DNA of 5,517 nt from an uncultured Amylibacter sp. (GTDB taxonomy: Bacteria; Pseudomonadota; Alphaproteobacteria; Rhodobacterales; Rhodobacteraceae): NCBI GenBank assembly GCA_938001995.1, contig CALLAV010000111.1, positions 1-5,517 of the forward strand, in the 5' to 3' direction. The notes beneath the pieces are model-generated. The model searched no databases and was not told the origin of the DNA. It saw only the letters and a program-made list of their open reading frames with translations. Both the position numbers and the translations under genes were made by a program. Below are positions 5,378 to 5,517 of this stretch, piece by piece. The stretch's first letter is position 1. Each line of letters begins with the position of its first letter.

Positions 5378-5517
5378 ATGCATGACATTCGACTGATCCG
5401 TGACAACCCCGAAGGGTTTGATGCCGCACTGGCAAAACGTGGATTGGCACCGCTGTCGTCCCAAATCCTCGAAATCGACGCCTTGCGTCGCGCCAAGATT
5501 ACCGCTGCTGAAACCGC
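5378..5517 (+). CDS. serS: Seryl-tRNA synthetase, N-terminal part
   Basis: The first 46 codons are visible, and the frame is open at the right edge. The protein starts [20 protein letters not shown] and continues [20 protein letters not shown], which is the recognisable N-terminus of alphaproteobacterial seryl-tRNA synthetase. This region begins the long antiparallel coiled-coil arm that grips the extra arm of tRNA-Ser; the catalytic domain lies outside the window. The cytoplasmic enzyme charges tRNA-Ser (and tRNA-Sec where present) with serine. Full proteins are about 430 residues. The ATG at 5378 is chosen because only this frame gives the family sequence; AAGG (5365-5368) and GAGG (5371-5374) lie upstream. 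A second ATG at 5382 is in another frame that stops at 5396. Confidence 0.95.
   Translation, partial: MHDIRLIRDNPEGFDAALAKRGLAPLSSQILEIDALRRAKITAAET

Noticed and set aside
5247..5450. N-terminal extension of the lipoprotein ORF up to an ATG at 5450
   Set aside because: It would overlap serS head-on and place the signal peptide and lipobox in the middle of the protein; the ATG at 5246 gives a normal lipoprotein.

Overview
The window reads as chromosomal DNA from an alphaproteobacterium, most likely the marine Roseobacter/Rhodobacteraceae group with moderate GC content. This rests on the character of the SecD, SecF, YajC and SerRS sequences and on the co-location of serS and yajC-secD-secF. 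No species can be named from the sequence alone.

Left part (1-3242, minus strand): a compact export operon read right to left, yajC - secD - secF, followed after one base by the start of a TSUP-family (TauE/SafE-like) membrane transporter that runs off the left edge. YajC, SecD and SecF are the auxiliary SecDF-YajC complex of the inner membrane, which uses the proton-motive force to help the SecYEG/SecA channel finish export. The key proton-relay residues are present in SecD (Asp461) and SecF (Arg247). The secD-secF and secF-TSUP junctions are tight (12 and 1 bases), which suggests translational coupling.

Middle (3243-3604): about 350 bases of divergent intergenic DNA. It holds an imperfect 11-bp inverted repeat, a possible Shine-Dalgarno-preceded small ORF toward yajC, an AT-rich promoter-like patch, and a run of seven G at the ribosome-binding position of the next gene.

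Right part (3605-5517): a plus-strand gene for a three-helix membrane protein with 22 uninterrupted pentapeptide repeats. It overlaps by 8 bases, tail to tail, a minus-strand gene for a 100-residue lipoprotein of unknown function. A 131-base divergent spacer with a 12-bp direct repeat (copies 50 bases apart) and a candidate promoter then leads to the first 46 codons of serS (seryl-tRNA synthetase) on the plus strand.

The Sec genes and serS are housekeeping. The pentapeptide gene and lipoprotein gene between them look like lineage-variable content. I see no mobile element, CRISPR array, tRNA or rRNA. Nothing proves a wholly new system. The least explained parts are the pentapeptide membrane protein with its lipoprotein neighbour, the yajC upstream inverted repeat, and the repeated 12-mer before serS.
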